A DNA stretch of 15,013 nucleotides from Flavobacteriales bacterium (GTDB lineage: Bacteria; Bacteroidota; Bacteroidia; Flavobacteriales; Weeksellaceae): assembly GCA_900770875.1 (NCBI GenBank), contig CAAGLV010000024.1, positions 1 through 15,013 of the forward strand, written 5' to 3'. The position numbers and the translations under genes are program-made. The stretch's first letter is position 1, and every line of letters starts with the position of its first letter. The notes under the pieces are model-generated. The model worked only from the letters and a program-made list of their open reading frames with translations, did no database searches and was not told the DNA's origin. This document shows positions 14,981-15,013 of the stretch, in pieces.

Positions 14981-15013
14981 TTAGTTTTTGATACGGTTTA
15001 ATAATTCGCCAGA
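14981..15013 (-). CDS. C-terminal end of an upstream gene, probably TolC-family outer-membrane efflux channel
   Basis: Reading the minus strand in from the right edge gives ten codons, SGELLNRIKN, then a TAA at 14983-14981. The stop is three bases before the start codon of the membrane fusion gene. TolC-family channels often end in a helix with a similar SGxLL motif and usually precede the adaptor gene in Bacteroidota export operons, so TolC is the likely identity. With so little sequence this rests mainly on context; the rest lies outside the window. Confidence 0.55.
   Translation of the reverse strand, partial: SGELLNRIKN

Overview
The window is chromosomal DNA from a Bacteroidota bacterium, most likely order Flavobacteriales; the genus cannot be told from this sequence alone. 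The evidence is: low G+C; AT-rich leaders without Shine-Dalgarno sites; two good TAnnTTTG promoter -7 elements (1163-1170 and 2671-2678); a type IX secretion (T9SS) type B sorting domain on a very large surface protein; and lipoprotein signals with a Cys lipobox. No tRNA, rRNA, CRISPR array, insertion sequence or phage gene is visible. The content looks like ordinary core and envelope genes rather than a mobile island.

Layout, plus strand. Bases 1-1042 hold the 3' part of an M42 metallo-aminopeptidase, closed by a hairpin terminator. A two-gene unit follows from its own promoter: a YciO-like member of the Sua5/YrdC/YciO family (1187-1807) and the peroxide-stress protein YaaA (1821-2576), closed by an 18-bp hairpin. 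Next is a 1240-residue protein (2717-6439) that joins a lipoprotein signal, a calcineurin-like phosphoesterase domain, a long middle region and an Omp85-type outer-membrane barrel. Its phosphoesterase domain has lost several catalytic positions. A 14-bp inverted repeat lies in the 79-bp gap before a 1409-residue secreted protein (6519-10748), which is built from about four tandem modules of about 260-280 residues and ends in a T9SS type B C-terminal domain.

Layout, minus strand. Two back-to-back terminators at 10773-10860 separate the convergent gene sets. On the minus strand, read from the right edge, are the last ten codons of a probable TolC-type outer-membrane channel, a HlyD-type membrane fusion lipoprotein (14977-13997), an ABC-2 permease (13995-12814) and an ABC-F protein of the Uup type (12778-10889). 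The first three are almost touching and look like one tripartite export operon. The fourth lies 35 bp further on, may be co-transcribed, and is a ribosome-associated ATPase by family rather than the exporter's motor. No transporter-type ATPase gene is visible.

The points most worth a second look are the apparently dead phosphoesterase fused to a barrel, the repeat-built T9SS cargo with a palindrome at its putative promoter, the YciO-like protein lacking canonical TsaC motif residues, and the exporter without its own ATPase. I did not find convincing evidence of a wholly new system.
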